NCBI RefSeq assembly: GCF_017743935.1
Contig: NZ_JAGHRE010000011.1
Coordinates: forward strand, 124,001-188,000
Source of the DNA: Tropicibacter sp. R16_0
GTDB lineage: Bacteria > Pseudomonadota > Alphaproteobacteria > Rhodobacterales > Rhodobacteraceae
Direction: 5' to 3'
Length of the DNA stretch: 64,000 bases
Shown: positions 8,652 to 16,456 of the stretch, piece by piece
Numbering within the stretch: position 1 is the first letter of the stretch
Layout of the letters: each line of letters opens with the position of its first letter
Notes under the pieces: model-generated
Database searches by the model: none
Told to the model about the DNA's origin: nothing
What the model saw: only the letters and a program-made list of their open reading frames with translations
Translations under genes and position numbers: made by a program

Positions 8652-8948
8652 TTATTCTTGGTGTTTCTTGTGGTGTCGGATGACTTCCTGAATGATGAAA
8701 TTCAGGAAAGCCTTGGCGAAATCAGGGTCCAGATCGGCCTTTTTCGCCAGGTCTTCGAGCCGCTCGATCTGCGCCGCTTCGCGGGCCGGATCGGACGGGG
8801 GAAGGTCGTGCGTTGCTTTCAGTTGCCCAACCGCCTGGGTGTGCTTGAAGCGCTCGCCCAGAGTATAGACGAGGATCGCATCGAGGCGGTCGATGCTGTC
8901 GCGGTGGTCTTTCAGCAGCTCGGCTGCGCGGGTCACGGGATCAGTCAA
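8652..8948 (-). CDS. Chorismate mutase, AroQ class
   Basis: All-helical chorismate mutase of 98 residues that rearranges chorismate to prephenate for Phe and Tyr synthesis. The AroQ pattern is visible: [23 protein letters not shown] (split here by the usual Arg and Asp positions), then [17 protein letters not shown], and a last helix with [15 protein letters not shown]. The best start is TTG at 8948, preceded by AAAGGAT at the right distance. It overlaps the upstream acetyltransferase gene by 8 bases, which suggests translational coupling. rpsP follows after 41 bases containing the palindrome CAGGCGCCTG. Confidence 0.85.
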   Translation of the reverse strand: MTDPVTRAAELLKDHRDSIDRLDAILVYTLGERFKHTQAVGQLKATHDLPPSDPAREAAQIERLEDLAKKADLDPDFAKAFLNFIIQEVIRHHKKHQE

Positions 8949-9543
8949 GTGCCCATCCTTTCGGTTTGAACAGCGGATCGGCGTAGTGGCCAATTTCCAT
9001 CTCGATGCCATGTGCCAGCTGCGAGCCATCGAGCTGTGCAGGCGAGGGGTGGCGATAGACCGCGTCGTTGCCGTCGATGGTCTGCGCGCTCTTGTCTTTG
9101 ACCGCGCCCAAACGTTCGGCCAGGCGAATCGAGTCCAGGTTTTTCGGGTCGATGTAGCTGACTGCGCCGTCCCAGCCGAGCTGAGTGTAGAAATAGCGGC
9201 GCGCGGCATCGACCGCCTCAAGCGCATAGCCCTTGCCAGCGGCATCGGGCCAGATCACCCAGGCCAGTTCCTGCTCCGGCCATTTGGCGGGCTTCCAGCC
9301 GCCGGCCATGCCATAGGTCTCGTCCGTTGCCTTGTCATGGATCATCCACATGCCATAGCCGCGGATCTGCCAATGGCCGATTTCGGCGGCATAGAGCATC
9401 CACGATTCATAAGCGTTCAGCGGCCCGCCCATGAAGCGGGCGCGGTAGCTGGTGAACGTCGCCTTGAAGTCCGGATAGTCATCCGGTTCCGGGCCACGCA
9501 GGATCAGGCGTTTTGTTTCCAAGGTGGGAATCGAAACGGTCAT
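8941..9543 (-). CDS. GNAT N-acetyltransferase, third of a tandem trio
   Basis: RimJ/RimL-type acetyltransferase of 200 residues. ETKRLILRGPEPDDY is the N-terminal strand. IGHWQIRGYGMWMI and the acetyl-CoA loop AAGKGYALEAVDAARRY are the core. The last third (SYIDPKNLDSIRLAERLGA) is the usual C-terminal motif B. It carries about 30 extra residues at its C-terminus compared with its two upstream neighbours. It overlaps both flanking genes. The substrate is unknown; it could be a ribosomal protein N-terminus or a small amine. Confidence 0.88.
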   Translation of the reverse strand: MTVSIPTLETKRLILRGPEPDDYPDFKATFTSYRARFMGGPLNAYESWMLYAAEIGHWQIRGYGMWMIHDKATDETYGMAGGWKPAKWPEQELAWVIWPDAAGKGYALEAVDAARRYFYTQLGWDGAVSYIDPKNLDSIRLAERLGAVKDKSAQTIDGNDAVYRHPSPAQLDGSQLAHGIEMEIGHYADPLFKPKGWALD

Positions 9544-10067
9544 TGATCGCCTCCAACCTTTGGGTGGCGCCAGACCTGGCACGTTTTGCCCAACAATTCG
9601 CCCTCGCGCTCGTATGTGGCACCCAGACGGGTGGCCAGCGCCATGGACCGGTCGTTGGCATGGGCGATGTAGCTGATGACGCCATCCAGGCCCTGGTTGC
9701 GCGCGGCAAAGTCGCGGGCGGCATGAGCAGCCTCAAACGCGAACCCTTTGCCTTCGGCCTCGTCCATCACGGTCCATCCCAGTTCGGGCTCGTCCCAACC
9801 GGGGGCAAAGATCATGCCGGTCCAACCAACAAAGGCGTTTGTTGCCTTGTCGGTCAGATGCCAGAGGCCAAAGCCGTTCAGCGTCCAGTGGCCGAGGCGC
9901 CGGACCAGTGATTCCCAGGTTTCCGCAGCCGTTTTGGGGCCACCCACCATATGGCTGCGCGAGGTTTCAAAGAACGCAGTCATACGCGGCAGATCGTCTG
10001 CGTGCGGGGCGCGCAGGATCAGGCGGTCGGTTTCTACCGTGGGGATGTTCGGGTCCAGCGCGGTCAT
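9540..10067 (-). CDS. GNAT N-acetyltransferase, second of a tandem trio
   Basis: RimJ/RimL-type acetyltransferase of 175 residues, clearly a paralogue of its neighbours. It shares VETDRLILRAP, LGHWTLNGFGLW, PELGWTVMDEAEGKGFAFE and SYIAHANDRSMALATRLGA. The acetyl-CoA binding loop is EGKGFA. It begins within the last four bases of the upstream gene and its stop overlaps the next start, so the trio is translated as one unit. Confidence 0.88.
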   Translation of the reverse strand: MTALDPNIPTVETDRLILRAPHADDLPRMTAFFETSRSHMVGGPKTAAETWESLVRRLGHWTLNGFGLWHLTDKATNAFVGWTGMIFAPGWDEPELGWTVMDEAEGKGFAFEAAHAARDFAARNQGLDGVISYIAHANDRSMALATRLGATYEREGELLGKTCQVWRHPKVGGDQ

Positions 10068-10606
10068 GCGTAGGCCTCCACCCCACCAGAGGCGAGATCA
10101 TCAGACGATGGGTGACGCCAGATTTCCAACGCGCCGTGCCGCTCGTGCTCGTAGATGCCTTCGTATGAGGCGCCCATGCGTTTGGCGACATTGCGCGAGC
10201 CGTGGTTTTCAGGGGCGACAAGGCTGATTGCAGTTTTCCAACCCAGCTTGTCATAGGCGTATTCGCGCGATGCCAGCGCAGCCTCGGTCGCGTATCCTTT
10301 GCCTTCGAACCCGTTCATCAGGTCCCAGCCCAATTCGGGCTCGGGCCAGCCGTGGGGAAACCAAGGGCCGATAATGCCGGCAAGTTCGCCTGTTGCGGTT
10401 TCTTCGACCGCCCAACGGCCGAAACCACGCAGCTGCCAGTGGCCCAGTTCGGTGGCCAGCGCGCGCCAGCTTTGTTCGGCCGTCATCGGGCCACCCACAA
10501 ATTTCGACCGTTCCGACGCAAAGAACGCCGCAAAGCTCGCGAAATCGCGGGCTTCCATCGGGCGCAGCGTCAGGCGCGGGGTCGATATGGTGGGGATCTG
10601 GATCAC
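10064..10606 (-). CDS. GNAT N-acetyltransferase, first of a tandem trio
   Basis: RimJ/RimL-type acetyltransferase of 180 residues: STPRLTLRPMEARDFASF, LGHWQLRGFGRWAV, PELGWDLMNGFEGKGYATE and ENHGSRNVAKRMGA. It starts one base after the ffh stop codon, so it is very probably cotranscribed with ffh. The three copies are more alike in the core than in their C-terminal ends, which fits tandem duplication followed by divergence. Confidence 0.88.
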   Translation of the reverse strand: MIQIPTISTPRLTLRPMEARDFASFAAFFASERSKFVGGPMTAEQSWRALATELGHWQLRGFGRWAVEETATGELAGIIGPWFPHGWPEPELGWDLMNGFEGKGYATEAALASREYAYDKLGWKTAISLVAPENHGSRNVAKRMGASYEGIYEHERHGALEIWRHPSSDDLASGGVEAYA

Positions 10607-10607
10607 G

Positions 10608-12122
10608 TTATTTCTTCTTGCCGAAACCGCTCAGGCCTGGAGGCAGGCCCATGCCACCGCCCAGACCGGGCAGACCGCCGGGCATGCCGCCCTTTCCACC
10701 CATGGCCTTGGCCGCTGCTTCGAGCGCTTTGGGGTCCATGCCTTGGGCCATTTGTTCGGGCGAGGGGCCGCCTTTGCCGAACATGCCTTTCATGGCCTGT
10801 TTCAGCATTCCGCCTTTGCCCATCTTGCCCATCTTTTTCATCATGTCCGACATCTGCCGGTGCATTTTGAGAAGTTTGTTGAGGTCGGACACCTCCATGC
10901 CTGCACCTGCCGCGATGCGTTTCTTGCGGCTGGCTTGCAAGAGGGCCGGATTGGCGCGCTCTTTCTTAGTCATGGATTGGATCAGGGCGATCTGGCGTTT
11001 GAGGATCTTGTCGTCAAAACCGGCTTCTTCGACCTGTTTGGCCATTTTGCCCATGCCGGGCATCATGCCCATCATGCCCTGCATGCCGCCCATCTGGATC
11101 ATCTGTTCAAGCTGCATTTTCAGGTCATTCATATTGAAATGACCCTTCATCATGCGCTTCATCATCTTTTCGGCCTGTTCGGCCTCGATGGTTTCCTGCG
11201 CTTTCTCGACCAGGGCCACGATGTCGCCCATGCCCAGGATGCGGCCTGCGATGCGGTCGGGCTCGAAGGTCTCGAGCGCGTCCATTTTCTCGCCCAGGCC
11301 GACAAAGCGGATGGGTTTGCCGGTGACCGCGCGCATCGACAGCGCGGCACCGCCGCGGCCGTCGCCGTCCATCCGGGTCAGGACTACGCCCGAGATGCCG
11401 ATTTTGGCGTCGAACTCTTCGGCGACTTCAACCGCGACCTGACCTGTCAGGCCATCGACCACCAGCAGCGTCTCGCGGGGGCTGACGACGTCGCGAACAT
11501 CCTCGACCTCTTGCATCAGCACTTCGTCGATCTGCAGACGGCCGGCGGTGTCGAGCATGTAGACGTCATAGCCGCCCAGAGCGGCTTGTTGCTTGGCGCG
11601 TTTGGCGATGTCGACGGGTTTCTGGCCGGGCACGATGGGCAGGGTGTCGACGCCGATCTGGGCGCCCAGCACCTTGAGCTGGTCCATCGCCGCAGGGCGG
11701 TAGACGTCGAGCGAGGCCATGAGGATCTTTTTGCCCTCTTTTTCCTTGAGCCGCTTGGCGAGCTTACCGGTGGTGGTGGTCTTACCGCCACCCTGCAGGC
11801 CGACCATCAGGATCGGTGCGGGCGGGTTGTCGATCTTGAGCTTGCCGGGATCTTCTTCGCCGCGCAGGGTATCGACCAGCGCGTCATGCACGATCTTGAC
11901 GACCTGCTGACCTGGGGTGACCGACTTGGTCACGGCCTGACCGGTGGCCTGATCCTGAACGCGCTTGATGAAGTCGCGGGCGACGGGCAGTGAAACGTCC
12001 GCCTCAAGCAGGGCGACGCGGACCTCGCGCAGAGCGGTTTTGACGTCCTCTTCGGAGAGAGCACCTTGTTTGGTGAGACGATCAAAGACGCCAGAGAGGC
12101 GTTCGGATAGATTTTCAAACAT
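10608..12122 (-). CDS. ffh: Signal recognition particle protein Ffh (SRP54)
   Basis: SRP GTPase of 504 residues that binds signal sequences and 4.5S RNA and targets membrane proteins through FtsY. The N domain begins MFENLSERLSGVFDRL. In the G domain, GLQGGGKTTTTGKLA is the P-loop, DTAGRLQIDE is G3 and TRMDGDGRGGAAL is the G4/G5 region. The M domain (from about residue 320) is Met- and Gly-rich, with GMQGMMGMMPGMGKM and the RNA-binding SKKKRIAAGAG-like helix. It heads the operon running left into the acetyltransferase and ribosomal genes. Confidence 0.96.
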   Translation of the reverse strand: MFENLSERLSGVFDRLTKQGALSEEDVKTALREVRVALLEADVSLPVARDFIKRVQDQATGQAVTKSVTPGQQVVKIVHDALVDTLRGEEDPGKLKIDNPPAPILMVGLQGGGKTTTTGKLAKRLKEKEGKKILMASLDVYRPAAMDQLKVLGAQIGVDTLPIVPGQKPVDIAKRAKQQAALGGYDVYMLDTAGRLQIDEVLMQEVEDVRDVVSPRETLLVVDGLTGQVAVEVAEEFDAKIGISGVVLTRMDGDGRGGAALSMRAVTGKPIRFVGLGEKMDALETFEPDRIAGRILGMGDIVALVEKAQETIEAEQAEKMMKRMMKGHFNMNDLKMQLEQMIQMGGMQGMMGMMPGMGKMAKQVEEAGFDDKILKRQIALIQSMTKKERANPALLQASRKKRIAAGAGMEVSDLNKLLKMHRQMSDMMKKMGKMGKGGMLKQAMKGMFGKGGPSPEQMAQGMDPKALEAAAKAMGGKGGMPGGLPGLGGGMGLPPGLSGFGKKK

Positions 12123-12429
12123 AACGCGTCATGGCTCCTTTGCCGGTTCTTGCAGGTGCCCCCAACTTAGGAGGCGGCGGGGTCGTTTCCAATTGCCCCT
12201 TGTGGCGCAGGGCCGATCAGGGCGAGCCATACAAGTTTACCCCCACGGGCGTAACACGCTGGTGGGGGGCGATCCCTGAACGACTCATGGGACCGGAAGG
12301 CACAATGCTCCCGGGTGTTTGGGCGGGAGGTATGCGGAAAGTGGCAGAGAGTCAAGGACGGCCGTTTGGTCCCCCAGCGATAGGGCGGTGAGCTTTTGGA
12401 CGTCGCATTGGATAAGACCGCTTGCCATA
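12123..12429. other. Gap between ffh and the Zur-box operon
   Basis: About 300 bases that should hold the ffh promoter at the left end. No protein family is recognisable. The stretch 12283-12335 contains ACCGGAAGG and several short G/C-rich inverted repeats, but it lacks the GGAAGGNAGCAG core of bacterial SRP RNA. I see no identifiable RNA gene. Confidence 0.4.
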
Positions 12430-12449
12430 TGTAATGATATAACATTGCA
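12430..12449. promoter_or_regulatory. Putative Zur (zinc uptake regulator) box
   Basis: TGTAATGATATAACATTGCA is a 20-bp imperfect palindrome (16 of 20 positions symmetric) that matches the proteobacterial Zur consensus of the form GTAATGTTATAACATTAC. It ends 68 bases before the DUF1826 start. Under zinc excess Zur would repress the DUF1826-adh operon; under zinc starvation it would be expressed. Confidence 0.75.
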
Positions 12450-12517
12450 CAGTAATCTACTGTCCGGAACCTTTCGTGTTCTAGGACGCGTTTCCAAACG
12501 ACGGTTGGGGTGCAGAC

Positions 12518-13171
12518 ATGATGTTGGTGCGGGGGATCGAGAGCGACGCCGAGCGCAGCGTCAGGATTGCCACCTCTCCCGAAGGGTTGGTTGCGATTCA
12601 GAATCCAAGCTGTGCTGCCGCCATTTGGCACCGTGAGCCTTTGGCAAGCTTCCAGGAGTGGATCGATCATGTCCCCGCGCACAAGTTGCCTATGACGCGC
12701 AGCATTCTGCAGCCCGGTGCGGTTCGACGCGCGTTGTACGAGCTGTGTCAGGCCTCGGGTTTGCCGGAGTGTGAACACCGCAATCTATTGGTGGATGATG
12801 TGTCTGCCTTGGCCGCGATGTTTTCCGAGTTGACGCATGCCGAATACCTGAGGCTGCGCCTGGATTTGGTGACCACCAACGCCTGCCGCAAGTTCCACGT
12901 CGATGCTGTCACCACCCGACTTGTGTGCACCTATCGCGGCACCGGTACGCAACATGGGGTCTCGGATGACGGGGATGACCCCGAACGCATTCTTACTGTT
13001 GGCACAGGCTCCCCCATCTTGTTGCGCGGCACGCTGTCGCCAGAGGTGCCCAGATCCGGGCTCTTGCACCGAGCGCCGCCGATCGAGGGGACGGGAGAAA
13101 CCCGTTTGGTGCTGGTTCTGGATCCGGTCACCGCACTGGGTGCCTCAGCTCAACCGCATACGATTCACTAG
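12518..13171 (+). CDS. DUF1826 protein, probable zinc-starvation response
   Basis: Protein of 217 residues of the DUF1826 family. The signature is the central block [18 protein letters not shown] followed by [12 protein letters not shown]. Its conserved Cys, His and Asp could bind metal. The biochemical role of the family is unknown. From memory, members cluster with COG0523 metal-chaperone genes and are predicted Zur targets in many proteobacteria. Here a Zur-like palindrome stands upstream, and a dehydrogenase with an altered zinc site follows 26 bases downstream behind a strong ribosome site (AGGGAGGA). No COG0523 gene is in this window. Confidence 0.85.
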   Translation: MMLVRGIESDAERSVRIATSPEGLVAIQNPSCAAAIWHREPLASFQEWIDHVPAHKLPMTRSILQPGAVRRALYELCQASGLPECEHRNLLVDDVSALAAMFSELTHAEYLRLRLDLVTTNACRKFHVDAVTTRLVCTYRGTGTQHGVSDDGDDPERILTVGTGSPILLRGTLSPEVPRSGLLHRAPPIEGTGETRLVLVLDPVTALGASAQPHTIH

Positions 13172-13197
13172 AAACCCCAGAATTCAGGGAGGAACAA

Positions 13198-14361
13198 ATG
13201 AAAACACGCGCCGCAATTGCATGGGCCCCGAACCAACCGCTCGAGATCGAAGAGATCGATCTTGAGGGTCCCAAGGATGGAGAGGTTCTTGTCCGCATTG
13301 TGACCACCAGCCTGTGCCACACCGATGTGTTCACCCTGTCAGGCGAAGATCCCGAAGGGTTGTTTCCCTGCATCCTGGGGCACGAAGGCTGCGGCATCGT
13401 CGAAGAGGTTGGCAAGGGCGTCACCTCGGTCAAGCCGGGCGATCACGTGATCCCGCTCTACGTGCCCGAAGACCCGGATTGTCCTTATATCAAGTCCGGT
13501 AAGACCAACCTGTGCCAGACGATCCGCGCCACACAGGGCGCCGGGCTGATGCCAGATGGTACGTCGCGGTTCTCGTACAAGGGCAAGCAGATCTTGCACT
13601 ACATGGGCACCAGCACATTCAGCGAATACACAGTCCTTCCTGAGATTTCGGTTGCCAAGATCTCGAAAGATGCGCCTTTGTCGAAGGCGTCGGTCATGGG
13701 GTGTGCCGTTCCCACGGGGATTGGCGCAGTGCGCAACACCGCAAATGTCGAAGCCGGTGCAACCGTGGCCGTCTTTGGTTTGGGCGCGGTTGGTATGGCG
13801 GTGATTCAGGGTGCGGTCCTGCGCGGGGCATCCCGGATCATCGGGGTGGATGTGAACCCCAACAAGTTCCCGCTTGCCCAATCGCTGGGTGCCACCGAAT
13901 GCGTCAACCCCAACGATCATTCTGCGCCGATACATGATGTGCTGATCGAAATGACCAACGGTGGCCTGGATTATACGTTTGAAGCCGTTGGAAACGTCGG
14001 CCTGATGCGCTCGGCGCTTGAGGCCTGCCATAAGGGGTGGGGCGAATGCACCGTGATCGGCGTTGCGGGCGCGGGGCAAGAGATTTCGACCCGCCCGTTC
14101 CAGCTGGTGACGGGGCGCGTGTGGCGCGGCACCGCCTTTGGCGGCGTTCTGGGACGGAGCCAGCTGCCGGGCATGGTGGATGAATGGATGAACGGGGACT
14201 TCAGCGTTGATCCCTATATCACCCACAACATGCATCACGATCAGATCAACACGGCCTTCGACCTGTTGCACCGGGGGGAGTCGATCCGCTCGGTCATCCA
14301 CTTCCAGCCCGAGGAGACGATGACGGTGAATTCACTGCCAGGGCAGATTGTTACCAAGTGA
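13198..14361 (+). CDS. S-(hydroxymethyl)glutathione dehydrogenase-like class III ADH, altered structural zinc site
   Basis: Class III alcohol dehydrogenase of 387 residues, expected to oxidise S-hydroxymethylglutathione (formaldehyde adduct) with NAD. The catalytic zinc ligands are kept: Cys40 (LCHTD), His62 (GHEGCG) and Cys169 (MGCAVPTG). The Rossmann motif GLGAVG and the family block [20 protein letters not shown] are intact. The structural zinc lobe normally reads C-x2-C-x2-C-x7-C (as in E. coli FrmA). Here it is Asp92, Cys95, Ile98 and Cys106, so two of four ligands are missing. The tail is about 17 residues longer than FrmA. It is cotranscribed with DUF1826 behind a putative Zur box, which suggests a zinc-sparing paralogue. 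Confidence 0.9.
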   Translation: MKTRAAIAWAPNQPLEIEEIDLEGPKDGEVLVRIVTTSLCHTDVFTLSGEDPEGLFPCILGHEGCGIVEEVGKGVTSVKPGDHVIPLYVPEDPDCPYIKSGKTNLCQTIRATQGAGLMPDGTSRFSYKGKQILHYMGTSTFSEYTVLPEISVAKISKDAPLSKASVMGCAVPTGIGAVRNTANVEAGATVAVFGLGAVGMAVIQGAVLRGASRIIGVDVNPNKFPLAQSLGATECVNPNDHSAPIHDVLIEMTNGGLDYTFEAVGNVGLMRSALEACHKGWGECTVIGVAGAGQEISTRPFQLVTGRVWRGTAFGGVLGRSQLPGMVDEWMNGDFSVDPYITHNMHHDQINTAFDLLHRGESIRSVIHFQPEETMTVNSLPGQIVTK

Positions 14362-14379
14362 TCTGTTACCAGTAAGTTG

Positions 14380-14414
14380 GACGCGTCGGCCCCGGCAGGC
14401 GCGTCTTTCCTTTT
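14380..14414 (+). terminator. Probable terminator after the DUF1826-adh operon
   Basis: GACGCG and CGCGTC pair across a G/C-rich inner hairpin (GGCCCCGG region) and are followed by TTTCCTTTT. It lies 19 bases after the adh stop and just before the convergent HxlR gene end. Confidence 0.6.
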
Positions 14415-14418
14415 GGTC

Positions 14419-14796
14419 TTAGCCCGCGTTCTCTTTGTCGTAATGCATGCGGCGTTCGCGGACCTCATCCATCTGTTCATGCGACCAGAAAACCAGGGGT
14501 TTCAACATCTCAAGCAGGCTGCGGCCCAAGGGGGTCAGGGCGTAGGACACCGCGACCGGCGGGCCGGGGTCGACGGTGCGGGTGAGGTATCCGTCGCGTT
14601 GCAATCCACGCAGGTTTTCGGTCAGCACGCTTTGCGTGACATCCCCGATACAGCGTTTCAGATCGCCAAAGCGCTTCGGTTCATCCTCAAGCGCGAGGAT
14701 GATGATCATCCGCCATTTGCCCGTCACGTTGGACAGGACAGACCGGATTGAACAGTTCGAGGCTTCGGCTTTGCTGGCGACACCAATAGGTAGCAT
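14419..14796 (-). CDS. HxlR-family winged-helix regulator
   Basis: Regulator of about 125 residues. The HxlR core is plain: CSIRSVLSNVTGKWRMIIILAL, KRFGDLKRCIGDVTQSVLTENLR, the wing LQRDGYLTRTV and YALTPLGRSLLEML. The invariant Cys near the N-terminus is present, as in redox- or aldehyde-sensing members. The start is uncertain: ATG at 14796 gives the usual family length, but ATGs at 14835 and 14889 are in frame, the last inside an inverted repeat. It is divergent from the SnoaL-like gene, its likely target. Confidence 0.86.
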   Translation of the reverse strand: MLPIGVASKAEASNCSIRSVLSNVTGKWRMIIILALEDEPKRFGDLKRCIGDVTQSVLTENLRGLQRDGYLTRTVDPGPPVAVSYALTPLGRSLLEMLKPLVFWSHEQMDEVRERRMHYDKENAG

Positions 14797-14872
14797 ATCA
14801 GGTTCTGGTAGTGGTTTGATACTTGTATTTAGCATAGGGGCAAGCGGGTCGAAACACAACAGAAGGCCCCTA

Positions 14873-14894
14873 CAGGTATGGTTAAGCATACCTG
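14873..14894. promoter_or_regulatory. Inverted repeat between HxlR and SnoaL-like genes
   Basis: CAGGTATG and CATACCTG form a perfect 8-bp inverted repeat with a 6-base spacer. A second, shorter one (TGGTA and TACCA, 14922-14940) follows 28 bases later. Both lie in the divergent gap and are good candidates for HxlR operators. Confidence 0.5.
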
Positions 14895-14975
14895 GTTTGT
14901 TGAGGGTACGTAATTGCGATATGGTAGTGAGTTGATACCACGTATTAAGAGGATACGAATCGAAAGGATCACATC

Positions 14976-15740
14976 ATGTCCCCCAAAGAGCTTGTTCTTG
15001 CACTGTTCACCGCGGCCTTCGCAGATCACGAGCCAGAGACCGCGCGCCAATTGGTGACGCCCGATTACATCCAGCATAACCCGCAGGTGCCCACAGGGGC
15101 CGAGGGGCTGGTGGGGTTGATCCCTTTGGTGGAGCAGTCGGGAATGACCGTCACCACTCATCGCGTCATCACCGAAGGCGATCTGGTGGTGCTGCACAAC
15201 ACCTTTGACGGGGCCGACGCCTTTGGCGCGCCCACGTTGGCCGCGTTCGACGTGTTCCGGGTCGAGGATGGCAAAGTTGCCGAGCACTGGGACAACCTGC
15301 AGCCCGTGCCCGAAACGACCATGTCGGGGCGCGGCATGACCGATGGGCCGACCGAGATTACCGATCTGGACAAGACCGAGGAAAACAAGGCGCTGGTGTT
15401 GGGCTTTGTGCGCGACGTCCTGGGTGGGGCCGCACCTGAAAAGGCGCCGATGTATTCCGAGGTCTACATGCAGCACAACCCGAACCTGGCCGATGGCATC
15501 GACGGGCTGATCGCGGGGACCAAGGCCTGGGCCGATCAGGGCTTTGTCATCACCAAGTTCGACCCGCAGATCGTGGTGGCCGAGGGGAACTTTGTCTTTG
15601 TGGCCTCGGACGCAACGGTCAGCGGCAAGCCTTGGGCGTTCTTTGATTTGTGGCGCGTCGAGGACGGCAAGATTGTCGAGCATTGGGATGTTGTATCCCC
15701 GACGCCAGAAGAGATGGCGCATGGCAACGGCAAGTTCTGA
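14976..15740 (+). CDS. Tandem SnoaL-like (NTF2-fold) protein
   Basis: Protein of 254 residues with two SnoaL-like domains. Each has the family sequence LVxxxFxxxFxxHxPExA..YIQHNPxVxxGxxGL near its start and FDVFRVEDGKVAEHWDNLQP or FDLWRVEDGKIVEHWDVVSP near its end. The duplication is clear from these paired blocks. Such proteins are predicted cyclases, isomerases or ligand binders, and a substrate cannot be assigned. The gene is divergent from an HxlR regulator, suggesting an inducible detoxification or catabolic step. The ribosome site GAAAGGA precedes the ATG. Confidence 0.85.
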   Translation: MSPKELVLALFTAAFADHEPETARQLVTPDYIQHNPQVPTGAEGLVGLIPLVEQSGMTVTTHRVITEGDLVVLHNTFDGADAFGAPTLAAFDVFRVEDGKVAEHWDNLQPVPETTMSGRGMTDGPTEITDLDKTEENKALVLGFVRDVLGGAAPEKAPMYSEVYMQHNPNLADGIDGLIAGTKAWADQGFVITKFDPQIVVAEGNFVFVASDATVSGKPWAFFDLWRVEDGKIVEHWDVVSPTPEEMAHGNGKF

Positions 15741-15842
15741 TGGTTTTGATGGCGGGGTTTGTGCCCCGCCATCCCCTGCAGGCTTGCAGCTTTTGGTTGT
15801 GCGACTTAGTGCTGGAACACCAAAAACCAGGCGGGATGTTCC

Positions 15843-16379
15843 ATGAAGGGTATGATTGCGATTTTGGCCATGGTGCTGAGCGCGGATGCGGCCTTGGCGT
15901 CGGACCGCGAAGCCTTGATCGCGCAGATCGAGGCAGGTGGGCAGAATGAACACGAAGATCGACGCCACGCAGTTGAGGTCAACGAATGTCAACTCACGAC
16001 CTATTTCTGGAAGAAGGTCGAGGGCGAAGGGTGGGTACTCTGGACTTCGTTCAAAATTCCTATGTTGTTGGTGGATCTAGCTGAATCTAAAACAGAGGAC
16101 GGGTTTCGACATTTCTTTGCCGCTAACGGTGAGATGCCGATTGCAGTCATCAATCTCAAGGCCAAGGATGGAACGGACTTTCCCCATGAAAAATCTGTGC
16201 TGCGCAAACCGAAAGGAGAGTTTGTTCCTTCCCAACGCAATGGCGGAGATACGCACTTCATCGAACGTCAGACGGATGTGATTATCATGCACGTCGGACC
16301 GGATGTGATCGAAAAAGCCGAGATGTTCACCAAGGGATACATCCGCTATGTGCAGGAGTACTGCGCGTTTATCGGTTGA
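15843..16379 (+). CDS. Exported protein of unknown function
   Basis: Protein of 178 residues with a signal peptide (MKGMIAILAMVLSADAALAS, cleavage probably after ALA). The mature part has mixed strands and helices, including HAVEVNECQLTTYFWK and a C-terminal helix with a Cys. I recognise no domain. It is likely periplasmic. GC is lower in the middle of the gene. It stands between the SnoaL-like gene and a TetR gene in the same direction, without obvious operon spacing. Confidence 0.65.
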   Translation: MKGMIAILAMVLSADAALASDREALIAQIEAGGQNEHEDRRHAVEVNECQLTTYFWKKVEGEGWVLWTSFKIPMLLVDLAESKTEDGFRHFFAANGEMPIAVINLKAKDGTDFPHEKSVLRKPKGEFVPSQRNGGDTHFIERQTDVIIMHVGPDVIEKAEMFTKGYIRYVQEYCAFIG

Positions 16380-16456
16380 CCTTGGATACTGGTCACCTGT
16401 CTTGAACCGCCCTTGCGATAAGCATACTGAATAGGATGATCAATCCGGGGGCATCC

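Noticed and set aside
10299-11993. 564-residue plus-strand frame rich in His and Leu opposite ffh
   Set aside because: It is the antisense of the Ffh M and G domains; its composition (His, Gly, Asp runs) reflects reversed Met/Gly-rich codons.
12283-12335. ACCGGAAGG near ffh as a possible SRP 4.5S RNA gene
   Set aside because: The GGAAGGNAGCAG core and the long flanking pairing of SRP RNA are absent on both strands.
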